Assembly: GCF_900104795.1 (NCBI RefSeq) | Contig: NZ_FNTG01000002.1 | Span: 1,550,001-1,614,000 of the forward strand | DNA length: 64,000 nucleotides | DNA from: Burkholderia sp. WP9 | GTDB lineage: Bacteria; Pseudomonadota; Gammaproteobacteria; Burkholderiales; Burkholderiaceae | Direction: 5' to 3' | Shown: positions 25,301 to 35,114 of the stretch, in pieces | Position numbering within the stretch: the stretch's first letter is position 1 | Layout: the number at the start of each line of letters is the position of its first letter | Program-made: the position numbers and the translations under genes | Notes under the pieces: generated by a model | The model's input: the letters and a program-made list of their open reading frames with translations, nothing else | The model's database searches: none | What the model was told of the DNA's origin: nothing

Positions 25301-26932
25301 TTACCGGTTTTCTTCGCTCTTGATGCGCGCGCGTAGTTCGAACTTCTGAATTTTTCCCGTCGATGTCTTCGGCAATTCGCCGAAGCGCACCGCTTTCGGC
25401 AACTTGTATCCCGCAAGAAATAGCCGGCAGTGCGCAATGATCTCTTCCGCGCTCACCTGAGCCCCTTCCCTGAGCTCGATGAAGGCGCAGGGTACCTCAC
25501 CCCATTTCGGATCGTCCATCGCCACCACGGCCGCAACGGCGACCGCAGGATGGCGATACAGCGTGTCTTCGAGCTCGATGCTCGAGATGTTCTCGCCGCC
25601 TGAAATGATGATGTCCTTGCTGCGGTCGCGAATGCGGATATAGCCATCGGGCATCCGTACGCCGAGATCGCCCGTATGGAACCAGCCGCCTTCGAAGGCC
25701 GCTTCCGTCGCGCGCTCGTTCTTCAGATAGCCCTTCATGCAGATGTTGCCGCGAAACATGATCTCGCCGATCGTCTCGCCATCGTTGGGAACGGGCGCCA
25801 GCGTCTGCGGGTCGAGCACTGTCACCGCTGCCTGCAAGTGGTAGCGCACGCCTTGGCGCGCGTTCAGTTCGGCGCGCTCGGCGTCGTCGAGCGTATCCCA
25901 CTCTTCCTGTTTCGCGCAGACTGCAGCCGGCCCGTAAGTCTCGGTGAGTCCGTACACGTGCGTGAGATCGAAACCGATCTCCTTCATCTTCGCAATCACC
26001 GCCGGCGCGGGCGCCGCACCCGCCACCATGGTCGACACGCGCTGCGTGATGCCCTCGCGCCATTCGGCCGGCGCGTTTGCAAGCGCGCTCTGCACGATCG
26101 GTGCGCCGCAGTAATGCGTGATGCCTTCGCGGCGAATCAGATCGAACACCGTCTTCGCATCGAACTTGCGCAGGCAGACGTTGACGCCGGCACGCGCGGC
26201 CACCGTCCATGGAAAACACCAACCGTTGCAGTGGAAGAGCGGCAAGGTCCAGAGATAAATCGCGTGCTTGGGCATATCCCACTCGAGGATATTGCTCACC
26301 GCATTCAGATAGGCGCCGCGATGGTGATAAACCACGCCCTTCGGATCGCCTGTCGTACCCGAGGTGTAGTTCAGCGCAATGGCGTCCCATTCGTCGCGAG
26401 GCATGGTCCACGCGAATTCGGGGTCGCCGGATTGCAGGAATGCTTCGTAGTCTGTTGCGCGGATAAATTGATCGGCGTCGGCAGGCATCGCATCCGCCAC
26501 GCTGATCACGCGCAGGTTCGGGAATTCGAGCGCGGCGCGGTGCGCGAACTCGCCATATTCCGTATCGACGATCAGCGCCTTGGCTTCGCCATGACGCAGC
26601 ATGAACAACAGCGACGAAATGTCGAGCCGCGTATTCAGCGTATTGAGTACGGCGCCGGCCATGGGGACGCCGAAGTGTGCTTCTATCATCGGAGGAATGT
26701 TGGGGAGCAAGGCCGCGACCGTATCGCCGCGCTCGATGCCGGCGCGCTCCAACGCACTGGCCAGCCGCCGGGTGCGTTCGTAGGTTTCGCGCCAGTTGCG
26801 GCGAATCTCCCCATGGACGACTGCGAGCCGCTCACCGTAGACTTCTGCCGCGCGAACGATGAAATCGATCGGCGTCAGCGGGACATTATTGGCTTCACGG
26901 CGCTCAAGGCCTGCTTCGAACATATGTTTCAT
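25301..26932 (-). CDS. acyl-CoA synthetase (AMP-forming)
   Basis: A 543-residue member of the ANL superfamily that activates a carboxylic acid via acyl-AMP to acyl-CoA. Visible motifs are the P-loop YTSGTTGDPKGVVYHHRG, the hinge region (GWFHTGDLG, and DRSKDIIISGGENISSIELE) and the catalytic lysine in PKTSTGKIQKFEL. Sequence and length fit the medium/long-chain and methylmercaptopropionyl-CoA ligase group. The substrate is not certain. A Crp/Fnr regulator is divergent across 167 bases and may control it. Confidence 0.9.
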   Translation of the reverse strand: MKHMFEAGLERREANNVPLTPIDFIVRAAEVYGERLAVVHGEIRRNWRETYERTRRLASALERAGIERGDTVAALLPNIPPMIEAHFGVPMAGAVLNTLNTRLDISSLLFMLRHGEAKALIVDTEYGEFAHRAALEFPNLRVISVADAMPADADQFIRATDYEAFLQSGDPEFAWTMPRDEWDAIALNYTSGTTGDPKGVVYHHRGAYLNAVSNILEWDMPKHAIYLWTLPLFHCNGWCFPWTVAARAGVNVCLRKFDAKTVFDLIRREGITHYCGAPIVQSALANAPAEWREGITQRVSTMVAGAAPAPAVIAKMKEIGFDLTHVYGLTETYGPAAVCAKQEEWDTLDDAERAELNARQGVRYHLQAAVTVLDPQTLAPVPNDGETIGEIMFRGNICMKGYLKNERATEAAFEGGWFHTGDLGVRMPDGYIRIRDRSKDIIISGGENISSIELEDTLYRHPAVAVAAVVAMDDPKWGEVPCAFIELREGAQVSAEEIIAHCRLFLAGYKLPKAVRFGELPKTSTGKIQKFELRARIKSEENR

Positions 26933-27099
26933 CGCGTTGTCTCCTGAGGCGCTCGCCGCGCCATCAACTATTCTGATTGATAAACTAGGCTAACAATGGT
27001 CATGGTGAACTGTCTGTCATTCAAATGACAGAGTGGCACGCCTTGGCGCTTTCGAACCTCGATTTGATCAATAAGTCCCCATCGATCCCGCCATTCGCC

Positions 27100-27846
27100 A
27101 TGAACGACGCCCCGCTCATCGCTCCCGCAGATGCCCGTCCGAACCGGCTGGAACGGGTCGCGCGCGCCGACCTGCCGGCCCTGTTCGCCACTTGCGCGTG
27201 GTTTCGGGCGCTCGCCGCGGAGCATCAGGCCATGGTGATCGCCAGCGCGCATGCCGAGCATCTGGAAGGCGGCGCGTGGATCGCGCGCCGCCAGGAACCG
27301 TCGGATTACTGGATCGGCGTGCATTCCGGCCTTCTCAAGCTGGCCATCTACAACGCTTCCGGACGCAGCTGCACGCTGTCCGGCGTGCCGCCTGGCGGCT
27401 GGTTCGGAGAAGGCAGCGTGATCAAGCGCGAACTGCGCAAATACGACGTCGCGGCAATCCAACCTTCGCTCGTCATGTTCGTGCCGTCGGATACGTTCCA
27501 CGCGCTGCTGGAGTCGAGCCTGCCGTTCACAGGCTTCGTGATCCGGCAGCTAAACAACCGCATGGGCGAGTTCATCGCGTCGATCCAGAATAGCCGGCTG
27601 CTCGATGTCGACGCGCGCGTCGCACAGTCGCTCGCGCAGCTGTTCAACCCGGACCTCTATCCCGATACCGGCCGCACGCTGGCCATTTCGCAGGAAGAAG
27701 TCGGCTTGCTGGCGGGCGTCTCGCGTCAGCGGATCAATCAGGCGCTGCAAAACCTCGAACGACTGCAGATTTTGCGCCTCTCGTACAACCAGATCCATGT
27801 ACTCGACCTCGAGCGCCTGAGCGCGTTCGGCCGCGAGCAGATCTAG
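27100..27846 (+). CDS. Crp/Fnr-family transcriptional regulator
   Basis: A 248-residue regulator with an N-terminal cyclic-nucleotide-binding-like domain (about 35-150) and a C-terminal winged helix ([20 protein letters not shown]). No Fnr cysteine cluster is present, so it is not an oxygen-sensing Fe-S member. The start is set at ATG 27100; an in-frame ATG at 27025 would add 25 residues without conserved features. It is divergent from the acyl-CoA synthetase gene, suggesting a role in its control. Confidence 0.85.
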   Translation: MNDAPLIAPADARPNRLERVARADLPALFATCAWFRALAAEHQAMVIASAHAEHLEGGAWIARRQEPSDYWIGVHSGLLKLAIYNASGRSCTLSGVPPGGWFGEGSVIKRELRKYDVAAIQPSLVMFVPSDTFHALLESSLPFTGFVIRQLNNRMGEFIASIQNSRLLDVDARVAQSLAQLFNPDLYPDTGRTLAISQEEVGLLAGVSRQRINQALQNLERLQILRLSYNQIHVLDLERLSAFGREQI

Positions 27847-28046
27847 CGCCAACCTCCGGCCGGGCCTGCGGCCACGCCACCCTTTCGGGCGCCGCCGACG
27901 CGCGGCCAGCCCGTCTATCGGCCCGTCTGTCAGCCCGTTTTTTGAGCAACCGGATCAAGAAAGCGCCGCGCGCGCCGTTATGCGAACTATGCAGCGTAGA
28001 TTGCAGCCCTCCCTATTCCGAGCTCAACGTATTGTCGAATCCGATA

Positions 28047-29606
28047 ATGAACCGTCTGACACTGAAACAGAAACTGTGGGTGCCGTTGCTGCTGTGCTGG
28101 GCTGCGCTCCTGATCGTGACCGTCGTGAACGCGTACGAAGCGCGTAACGCGCAAATGGACGCACGGCGCGCGGATCTGGCCGATGTCACCGATATGGCGA
28201 TATCGATCGTCGCGGACTATGCGAAACAGGCCGACGCCGGCAAGCTCTCCGTCGACGAAGCAAAGCAACAGGCGATTGCCCGCGTCAGCGCGCAGCGCTA
28301 CGGCGCATCCGGCTACGTGACGATCGTGCGCAGCGATTCGGTCATGATCGACCATCCAATGAGCCCGAAGCTGAACGGCAAGGACATGAGCGGCTTTCGC
28401 GACGCCAAAGGCAACGCGCTGTATCAGGACATCGCCCATACCGGCGCCTCGGCGGGCGGCGCCGGTTACCTGCGCTACTGGTGGCCGAAGCCCGGCGAAA
28501 CGACGCCCAGCGAAAAGATCGGCTATGTGAAGCGCTTCGCGCCTTGGGGTTGGGATTTCATCGCCGGCGCCTATATGGACGACATTCAGGCACAGTTCTA
28601 CGCGACGCTCACGCGCTCGGCGGGCATGCTGGTGGTATTGGGCGTGATCGTGTCTTTCGTCGCTTCGCGCGTGGTGCGCAGCGTGTCGCGCTCGATTGGC
28701 GGCGAGCCCGCCACAGCCGCCGCGATCGCCATGCAGATCGCCCGCGGCGATCTCGCCACCCGCATCGACCTGCGCCGCGACGACACCTCGAGCTTGCTGT
28801 TCTCACTGCGTGAGATGCGCAATCAACTTGCGTCGACAGTCGCGCGCATCAAGACCTCGGCGGAGACGATCACCACCGCGTCGAAGGAAATCGCCGCAGG
28901 CAATCTGGATCTGTCGAGCCGCACCGAAGAGCAGGCCGCTTCGTTGCAGCAGACCGCCGCCAGCATGGACCAGCTCACCAAAACCGTCACGCAGAACGCC
29001 GACAATGCGGCGACCGCATCGGAACTGGCGCGCGACGCGTCGAACATCGCCGCCCGCGGCGGCCAGGTGGTCAACGACGTGGTCGAGAAGATGGCGGGTA
29101 TCACCGATAGTTCGAGCAAGATCGGCGAGATTATCAGCGTGATCGAGGGTATTGCCTTTCAGACCAATATTCTGGCGCTGAACGCCGCAGTGGAAGCCGC
29201 GCGCGCCGGTGAAGAAGGCCGCGGCTTCGCGGTGGTCGCGGGCGAGGTGCGCAATCTCGCGCAGCGCAGCGCGACGGCGGCCAAGGAGATCAAAGTGCTG
29301 ATCGATCAGTCGGTCGCGCAAGTCGGCGAGGGCTCGGCGCTCGCGGGCAAGGCCGGCAGCACGATCGGCGAGGTGGTCGACGCGGTGCGCCGCGTGACGG
29401 CCATCATGAACGAGATCTCGGCGGCTTCGAAGGAACAGAGCTCAGGTATCGGCGAAGTCAATCTCGCGATTCGCCAGATGGACGATGTGACGCAGCGCAA
29501 TGCCGCACTCGTGGAACAGGCTGCGGCCGCGGCCGGCTCCCTCGATGAGCAGACGGATCAACTCCGAGATGCCGTTGCCGTGTTCAGGGTCGAACAATCT
29601 GCATGA
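28047..29606 (+). CDS. methyl-accepting chemotaxis protein with single Cache domain
   Basis: A 519-residue chemoreceptor. A membrane segment at about 10-30 ([20 protein letters not shown]) precedes a periplasmic sCache_2-type sensor (about 35-185; [16 protein letters not shown], and [13 protein letters not shown]). A second segment (about 190-210), a HAMP linker and a cytoplasmic signalling domain follow; its hairpin tip is [20 protein letters not shown]. Cache sensors of this type often bind small organic acids. The start ATG 28047 removes a 35-residue leader without a signal. A strong bidirectional terminator follows. Confidence 0.93.
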   Translation: MNRLTLKQKLWVPLLLCWAALLIVTVVNAYEARNAQMDARRADLADVTDMAISIVADYAKQADAGKLSVDEAKQQAIARVSAQRYGASGYVTIVRSDSVMIDHPMSPKLNGKDMSGFRDAKGNALYQDIAHTGASAGGAGYLRYWWPKPGETTPSEKIGYVKRFAPWGWDFIAGAYMDDIQAQFYATLTRSAGMLVVLGVIVSFVASRVVRSVSRSIGGEPATAAAIAMQIARGDLATRIDLRRDDTSSLLFSLREMRNQLASTVARIKTSAETITTASKEIAAGNLDLSSRTEEQAASLQQTAASMDQLTKTVTQNADNAATASELARDASNIAARGGQVVNDVVEKMAGITDSSSKIGEIISVIEGIAFQTNILALNAAVEAARAGEEGRGFAVVAGEVRNLAQRSATAAKEIKVLIDQSVAQVGEGSALAGKAGSTIGEVVDAVRRVTAIMNEISAASKEQSSGIGEVNLAIRQMDDVTQRNAALVEQAAAAAGSLDEQTDQLRDAVAVFRVEQSA

Positions 29607-29657
29607 TCGAGTGGCGCACTGACAGACCTGCGGACCTTCAGGCCGGTTGTGGTTGAA

Positions 29658-29691
29658 AAAGGCTGTCACCGGTTTCCCGGTGACAGCCTTT
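29658..29691. terminator. bidirectional terminator
   Basis: AAAGGCTGTCACCGG and its exact complement form a 15-bp stem with a TTTC loop, with T-rich ends on both strands. It serves the chemoreceptor gene (+) and the transposase-like gene (-). Confidence 0.9.
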
Positions 29692-29717
29692 CTGTTTGCC
29701 ATTGCGAAAGCTGCGGG

Positions 29718-30071
29718 CTACGCGGCGCGCACACCGCCTCGGCGCGTGACAGGCCGCTCAAGGAGCGTATCGGTCTCGAACAGCGCGAGAACGATGTTGG
29801 CCAGCACGCCGGACTTCTTCCAGCGCAAGTAGTAGCGATGCGCAGTCTGATACGGCGCGTAGCACTTCGGCATGGCGCTCCATGGCGCGCGCGCGTGCAG
29901 CACCCACATCACGCTATTCACCACCCAGCGGATATCGATGCAGGGGCGACCGCGCCGGGGCCCGTGCTCCTTCATTTCGGGTAGCAGCGGCACGATGCGG
30001 CGCCATTGCTCGTCGGTGAGATCGTAAGCGGGCGGCGGAGGAGGCTGCGACTGCGAAGCGGAAGTATTCAT
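29718..30071 (-). CDS. IS5-type transposase N-terminal fragment (DUF4096)
   Basis: A 117-residue protein whose core (YDLTDEQWRRIVPLLPEM, then RRGRPCIDIRWVVNSVMWVL and PYQTAHRYYLRWKKSGVL) is the DNA-binding N-terminal domain of IS5-group transposases. The catalytic DDE domain is absent and no terminal inverted repeats are evident. The reading frame is intact from ATG 30071 and ends cleanly just before a shared terminator. It is either a truncated relic or a domesticated DNA-binding protein. Confidence 0.6.
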   Translation of the reverse strand: MNTSASQSQPPPPPAYDLTDEQWRRIVPLLPEMKEHGPRRGRPCIDIRWVVNSVMWVLHARAPWSAMPKCYAPYQTAHRYYLRWKKSGVLANIVLALFETDTLLERPVTRRGGVRAA

Positions 30072-30313
30072 GCGGTAAGAAGGCACCGCCGCAGGACGCG
30101 TGCTGACGCCGTCACGAAATAGGGTCTATCCATCAATGAATTTGAGACTAACCCAGGCAGGCTTTCGCGAAGGTTAACTCTTGTCAGATGGCGAGGCGCA
30201 ATCGTCAGAAAATGCGAGACGAGTTCTGGAACAGCATACGGCCACCGGGGCCGGGCAAGGTATGCGGCATCAGGCATGGACGCCGGGTGCCGGCCAGCGA
30301 ATCGCCTGCGCAT

Positions 30314-30345
30314 AAAAAAAGGTGCCGCGAACGGCACCTTTTTGT
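30314..30345. terminator. bidirectional terminator of the porin gene
   Basis: GGTGCCG-CGAA-CGGCACC at 30321-30338 flanked by seven A on the left and five T on the right. Read leftward, it ends the porin transcript about 20 bases after its stop. Confidence 0.9.
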
Positions 30346-30366
30346 ACAACCGGCTTCTGCTGAAGC

Positions 30367-31500
30367 TTAGAAGCGGTGACGCAGACCGACCGTAGCAGCC
30401 GTCTGGTTCTTCGACGACGACGGCAGTTGCGTGTTGTCGCCGCTGTAGATCGAAGCGACACCGCCGTCGCCCATTGCGTGCTGGTACACGGCTTGAGCGT
30501 AGACGTCCGTACGACGCGACAGCGAGTAGTCAGCCTGCACGCCGATCTGGTGGTAACGCACCGACTCCGAACCACCGTTCGCGCCAACGCCGTAGCCCTT
30601 GCCGTCCGTGAACGTGTAAGCAACGCCCAGACCCAGAGCCGGCGTCAGGTTGTACTTGCCGTTGACTTCGTAGTTGTTAGCGCGCAGCGATTGCTGACCG
30701 CCCACGAAGTTGTCCGAACGCGATTGCGTCCATGCCAGACCGACGGTTGCCGGGCCGAATGCATACGAACCAGCAACGCCGAATTCACGTTGACGGAAGT
30801 TGCCGACGTTGCCTGCCAGTGCGTTGACGTACGAGCTATCCGAAGCACCGTTGTTGCCGGCGCCCGGGTTGTTCTGCTGTGCGTAAGCAGCGCCCAGGTG
30901 CAGACCTTGCCACTGGTATGCAGCACCAACGCTGTATTCGCGGTTGTTTGCGAATGCGCCAGCCTGGTTCGAGAAGCCGTACGTGCCGCCGAACGTAAAG
31001 CCAGCGTAGTTAGCGCTCGAGTACTTGATCGAGTTGTTGACTGCGTAGCCGCCGTTCGTGTTCAGGTTGTCGTTGTTGAACGGGTGCGCGAAGTACGTAC
31101 CGCCCCAGCTGCCCGTTGCGGTCAGCGGTGCCAGGTAGTCTTGAGCTGCGTCGTATTGACGGCCCAGCGTGACCGTACCGAATTGCGCGCTCGACAGACC
31201 GACGAACGCTTGACGGTTGAACATGCCGTTGTTGTTAGCGAACTTGCCGTTGTTGATGTTGAAGCCGCTTTCCAACGTGAAGATTGCCTTCAGACCGCCG
31301 CCCAGATCTTCCGAGCCGCGCAGACCGAACATGCTTTGATTGATGCCGCCGCTACCAGCTGCCCACTTCGAGTTGTGGTTGACGTTGCTGGTGTACGTCA
31401 GGCCGGCGTCGAGCAGACCATACAGGGTCACGCTGCTTTGTGCGTGAGCGACGGAAGCGAACGATGCGGCAACCGCAACGACGATGAGACTCTTTTTCAT
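30367..31500 (-). CDS. Gram-negative porin (Burkholderia OmpC-like)
   Basis: A 377-residue outer-membrane porin. Start ATG 31500 has AGGAG eight bases upstream, and the signal peptide MKKSLIVVAVAASFASVAHA is followed by QSSVTLYGLLDAGLTY, the conserved first strand of the family. The L3-type segment, alternating beta pattern and C-terminal VGLRHRF with final phenylalanine fit a 16-strand trimeric porin. Many Asn/Gly-rich surface loops are present. The codon use is strongly biased, as in highly expressed genes. The long AT-rich region upstream probably carries its regulation. Confidence 0.95.
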   Translation of the reverse strand: MKKSLIVVAVAASFASVAHAQSSVTLYGLLDAGLTYTSNVNHNSKWAAGSGGINQSMFGLRGSEDLGGGLKAIFTLESGFNINNGKFANNNGMFNRQAFVGLSSAQFGTVTLGRQYDAAQDYLAPLTATGSWGGTYFAHPFNNDNLNTNGGYAVNNSIKYSSANYAGFTFGGTYGFSNQAGAFANNREYSVGAAYQWQGLHLGAAYAQQNNPGAGNNGASDSSYVNALAGNVGNFRQREFGVAGSYAFGPATVGLAWTQSRSDNFVGGQQSLRANNYEVNGKYNLTPALGLGVAYTFTDGKGYGVGANGGSESVRYHQIGVQADYSLSRRTDVYAQAVYQHAMGDGGVASIYSGDNTQLPSSSKNQTAATVGLRHRF

Positions 31501-32270
31501 GCTGGGACTCCTGTTCGATAAATTTACGCGGGGAGCGGGAACTGCCTCGGCAACGCGCGCTTTGCACCCATTGCCGCCCTGTTCACCGACCCGTTTCGGA
31601 TCGGCCGGGCACCCTTGAAAAGAAGCGTGAGTGTAGGGGGACACCCTGATAGGGATGTTGGCAATTCACACAACAGGATTTTCCAGATTCAGCAACAATC
31701 CATGCGCCACTGGCGTTAAGTCTTTGTTTATTCACTACTTATCGCAAAATAAAGGGGCTGTCGCACCTGCTTTATTCATAAGTAATTGGCAACTTTTCAA
31801 TATTGCCAGTTGCGTGTATGCAACAGCGTTTAATATGCGTGACGTAATCGGGTCGGAACGAAACGAAAAATACAGAATGTTTGAATGCTCGCAAATGAGG
31901 CAATAGAAGGTATGCGTGAAAGCAGGAGTAAATTTATTTTAGAAAACCGGGAACTTATTTTAATTAATACGGTCTCGTTTGGTCGCGCTTAATGACTGGC
32001 CCTCCGAATTCGGCGATTAACTCTTTCTTGTTGCGAGGGAGTGGATCTAATAGCCCGCTTTTACGCTATACGCTAAAGCGGATCGGTCGCGCCGAGCGCG
32101 CGGCTGCTTGAACTGTAGGCGAGTCGGCCACAGCGGGGCGGCATACGTCGTTAGATGGACGTTGTGGCATTCGGTCCAGGCAGAATTCTTCCAAGAGGCC
32201 GTCGACACCAAGTCAACCCGACGCTTTCTGGCACGACTTCGCATTCCGTCTGTTGAAGAGGAGGAAAGCC

Positions 32271-32338
32271 TTCAGCACGGGCGTTGTCCGGAGGTGATAT
32301 GCGGCGCCGACCGCCGCGTGACAAAAACCCGTGCTGAA
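32271..32338 (+). ncRNA. candidate structured RNA or cis-regulatory element
   Basis: TTCAGCACGGG (32271-32281) and CCCGTGCTGAA (32328-32338) form a perfect 11-bp stem. The 46-nt interior holds a near-perfect Shine-Dalgarno (GGAGGTGAT) directly before an ATG, plus a GCGGC/GCCGC hairpin. The ATG opens a 12-codon frame that ends in TGA at 32331-32333, inside the right arm. A terminator follows at 32378-32402. It could be a leader peptide with a regulatory fold, a small RNA or a riboswitch-like element. I do not recognise a known class. Confidence 0.4.
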
Positions 32339-32377
32339 AACGGATGGCAAACTTCCGAACCGCCCTCCGTAACCATT

Positions 32378-32402
32378 AAACGGCACGGCCGTGCGTTTTT
32401 TT
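32378..32402. terminator. Rho-independent terminator
   Basis: AAACGGCAC-GGCC-GTGCGTTT stem with one bulged G, followed by a run of T on the plus strand. The A-run on the left is shorter. It can end a plus-strand transcript through the 32.3-kb structured element and perhaps also the minus-strand small gene at 32416-32610. Confidence 0.75.
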
Positions 32403-32415
32403 ACACGGAGTTTCC

Positions 32416-32610
32416 CTAATTACCGCCAACCACGACGTTATGGCGTGTCTCGCGAGGACGCAGCGCCGCTCCGTCCTCGGGCGCCGCGCCCGGTGCGAGC
32501 GGATCGGCTTCAGGCGGCACGTCGGGCAATGGCCGCGGCTGCTCGCCGGGTTCATCGAGTGGCTGGTTGGCAGGGTCGGCGACGGGGTCGATGGTGGGAT
32601 CGGTTTGCAT
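32416..32610 (-). CDS. small proline-rich hypothetical protein
   Basis: A 64-residue acidic, proline-rich frame (PLDEPGEQPRPLPDVPPEAD) from ATG 32610, with no membrane segment or known domain; it is likely disordered. A longer in-frame start at 32691 exists, but the added residues look non-coding. No clear Shine-Dalgarno is visible. Similar Pro-rich small proteins are common hypothetical genes in Burkholderiaceae, so it may be real, but evidence is thin. Confidence 0.45.
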   Translation of the reverse strand: MQTDPTIDPVADPANQPLDEPGEQPRPLPDVPPEADPLAPGAAPEDGAALRPRETRHNVVVGGN

Positions 32611-33339
32611 GATGAGCGTCCAGAGGATGGGAATGGCTCCCGCCCGCTCTCGCGCAACCACTATTCCCGCGACTCGGCGCCAAGGTGACACCTTTCGAGG
32701 CCTGCGAGCCAGCCTCGATTCGCCTCTTTCCCGATGTAGAAATTGCCGTGTTGCGTGGCGAAAGTTTCAACGTCTGTTAGCGTGGCCCGGCATGTCGCGC
32801 AACGATGTGACGTCAATGGCGATCGAGTCGCGACTGAGGCCTTTCGTCGGCCGACCCCGTCAGGAAAGGCTCAAGCCCGAAAAGCCACGCGAAGCAGAAG
32901 GTGACTCGCGCGAAAGCGTTGATCTGCCGTTGCGGCAAGGTTTCGCCGCCGCTTTCCAGCGGCGTGGCGAGCAAAGATGGAGTCTGGGCAAACTCAGTCG
33001 CGGTGTGGTCGGGTCGCATGGTCGTTCTCGTTATTGATATGGTCCGGAAGCCGACCTCATGCAAACGACGTGCCACTCCATGGAAAAGCGCCATCAGGAG
33101 ACTCGGTGCTGAATCGCCCGCGATAACCCGGTCGATCGGAACGGCGACCAGTCGCTGATCGTGTGAGCGGCCACTAGCGGCCTGGCGTCGAATGGGATGA
33201 GCGTAGCCGTCGACGAGACTGCTTTTCCTCGGCAGTTCCATTCGGCCATCTTCGTCGCCACGTCGATCCCTGGGATGGCGTGCACGAGTCCGTCATTGCG
33301 GCCGAAAGTGAAGTTCAGACTGCCAAAGAAAACAGCCCC
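32611..33339. other. unassigned region, probably decayed or non-coding
   Basis: About 730 bases in which several frames stay open on both strands because of base composition, but none shows a recognisable domain, good start signal or consistent coding character. A frame at 32813-33241 on the minus strand is the longest (142 residues). I see no repeats, RNA gene or terminator here. Confidence 0.4.
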
Positions 33340-33870
33340 CTACTTCGCCCCATGTACAAGCGTCTCGTATCGCTCCGGAGTGATGCCCCTTGCGTCGTAG
33401 AGAAATGCGGCCGTTTGCCATATCGTCTGATCAGCTTGCGTCTTTCCGAAGCTCGGCATGGCCGTCATGTTCACGCCATGTTTAATGACCCAGAACATCA
33501 GTTTGGGATTGTTGCGGCGACTGGCGGCGAGTAGCGCCGGCGCAGCCGGCTGAATCCCCTGTCCAATGAAGCTCAGCGGCTTTCCTGGCACACCGTGGCA
33601 AGCAGCGCAGGTCGAATCGTAGAAGCGCGCGCCGGCCTCGATATTCTTTAGCGACATCAGATCGCCGGGCGGCACGTCTTTACCAGCGTGATGATGTAGT
33701 GACGCCTCATAGGTCGAGTGCAACATCCATGCAATGATCGGGCTGTCTTTCGAGCTTGCGGATACGTCGTAAAGGCCCGAAGAACTGAACAGAAACGCGC
33801 CGACTGCCAGCAGGATGAGGGTGACAACGATCGTCGCAGCCACGCTGGCGACGGAATGACGGAGTGGCAT
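33340..33870 (-). CDS. membrane-anchored c-type cytochrome
   Basis: A 176-residue single-haem cytochrome c. An N-terminal uncleaved segment (VASVAATIVVTLILLAVGAF) anchors it, and the haem site is CAACH in FYDSTCAACHGVPGKP. A Met in NMTAMPSFGKTQ is the likely sixth ligand. The layout matches small cytochrome c subunits that accept electrons from periplasmic dehydrogenases. No dehydrogenase or oxidase gene is adjacent, so the partner is unknown. Confidence 0.88.
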   Translation of the reverse strand: MPLRHSVASVAATIVVTLILLAVGAFLFSSSGLYDVSASSKDSPIIAWMLHSTYEASLHHHAGKDVPPGDLMSLKNIEAGARFYDSTCAACHGVPGKPLSFIGQGIQPAAPALLAASRRNNPKLMFWVIKHGVNMTAMPSFGKTQADQTIWQTAAFLYDARGITPERYETLVHGAK

Positions 33871-34096
33871 GGATAACGCTCCTGGGTCGCGCTGAGCGCG
33901 CAGAGTGGTCGTACCGTCTCATCGCCTGTTCAAACGCCGGACGAGCGATGGGGATGAGCGACCGATCGTAGCGCGCACGCCGTTACCGGACTCCGTCGCC
34001 TGGATTACCGTCTTGTCATGTTGGCTGGACGGCCTCGCAACACTGCGTTGGCGAGGCCCGGCGCTCTCAGTCGATGAGCGGTTGGCCGACAGACAC

Positions 34097-34960
34097 TCAT
34101 GCAAGCCGTTCGATTAGCGACTGCAACACTGTTTCCAGCGCCACATTGCCTTTTATCGTCTGGCCGGGCTTCTCGAACTCGATCCAGCCCTCGTTAAAGC
34201 CATCCAGCATCTGCATGCGAGGAGTGGGATTTTTCATGCCCTGCGACTTGAAGAGCGCTTGCCACGTATCACGCGGCACCGTCTCCATGCGTACGTCCTT
34301 GCCAAGCAACTGCGCGAACGCACTCGCAATATCGTTTGGGGTGACGCGCCGCGGACCTTCCAGTTCAACGATCCGCGTACCGGTCCATTGCTGTTGCAGC
34401 ATGCTGGCGGCGACCCTGCCGACATCGGCGGTAGCCACCATCGGAACCGGTTTATCGAGCGGCTGCAGGAAGCTGGGGATGACGCCCGCCGTGCGTGCGG
34501 GGCCCACGTCCCACGCCGCGTTCTCGATGAACCAGCCAGCGCGCAGGAAAGCGACCGGCATGGGCAGCGAGCCCAGTTCCCGCTCCATGTGTCCGAGTTG
34601 CTGCAAGAGGTTCGGCTGGACAGCCTGAGCGCCAATCGTCGACAGGCAGACCACTTTCGCCGGATTGGCTTGCTTCAATGCGTCGCGCACCGTCCCGATC
34701 AGGTGGCGCGACTCCGAAAAGTCCGGCGACGGATCGAAGTTCGGCGGCAGCAAGATAAACACGCCGTCGGCTCCGGAAAACGCGGAGCACAGCGCTTTTG
34801 TGTCGGACATCTCTGCGATAGCGACTTCGCAACCTTGGTCATTCCAATCGGCACCCTTCGCGGCGCTGCGAACCACGGCGCGAACGTCCTCTCCAGCCGC
34901 TAGCAATGCACGAGCAACAACGCCGCCCACCTGACCTGTGATACCAGTAACTGCAAACAT
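34097..34960 (-). CDS. NmrA-family NAD(P)-binding protein
   Basis: A 287-residue atypical short-chain dehydrogenase/reductase. The N-terminal Rossmann motif is TGITGQVGGVVARALLAAG, with an Arg-containing stretch after strand 2 (DVRAVVRSAAKGADW) favouring NADP(H). The sequence fits the NmrA/QOR2-like branch, which includes redox sensors and quinone reductases. The family has no conserved catalytic Tyr-Lys pair. It stands alone; function beyond NAD(P) binding cannot be assigned. Confidence 0.85.
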   Translation of the reverse strand: MFAVTGITGQVGGVVARALLAAGEDVRAVVRSAAKGADWNDQGCEVAIAEMSDTKALCSAFSGADGVFILLPPNFDPSPDFSESRHLIGTVRDALKQANPAKVVCLSTIGAQAVQPNLLQQLGHMERELGSLPMPVAFLRAGWFIENAAWDVGPARTAGVIPSFLQPLDKPVPMVATADVGRVAASMLQQQWTGTRIVELEGPRRVTPNDIASAFAQLLGKDVRMETVPRDTWQALFKSQGMKNPTPRMQMLDGFNEGWIEFEKPGQTIKGNVALETVLQSLIERLA

Positions 34961-35074
34961 TCCACTCTCCGGTTGAATGCGGCACGAACCGCTTGAGGAG
35001 AATTGTGGAGGTGCGGCTATGCCGCGTGAATAGCATGAATGTCATTTCATATATGCTGATCACGCATGAAGCCG

Positions 35075-35107
35075 AAAAAAAGAAAGCCACTCCTAAGAGT
35101 GGCTTTC
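35075..35107 (-). terminator. terminator after the tRNA-Ile gene
   Basis: GAAAGCCACTC-TTAG-GAGTGGCTTTC on the minus strand, followed by seven T, starting eight bases after the tRNA CCA end. Confidence 0.9.
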
Positions 35108-35114
35108 TAGAATT

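Larger units (their letters stand above)
31501..32415. other. gene-poor, partly AT-rich region upstream of the porin gene
   Basis: About 900 bases without a convincing protein gene. The part from about 31660 to 32000 is clearly more AT-rich than its surroundings, with runs such as TTTATTTTAG and TTTTAATTAATAC. It probably contains the porin promoter and may be bound by H-NS-type proteins. The part from 32040 to 32415 is GC-rich again and holds an 11-bp inverted repeat and a terminator. Short frames in both parts lack recognisable content. Confidence 0.5.

Noticed and set aside
31655..31906. An 83-residue plus-strand frame in the AT-rich region
   Set aside because: No ribosome-binding site, no family resemblance and composition like surrounding non-coding DNA.
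32108..32419. A 103-residue plus-strand frame
   Set aside because: It runs through the inverted repeat and the terminator at 32378-32402, so it is unlikely to be a coding unit.
33094..33285. A minus-strand frame containing GIDVATK, reminiscent of the start of IS110 transposases
   Set aside because: The match is limited to a few residues, with no further transposase motif nearby.
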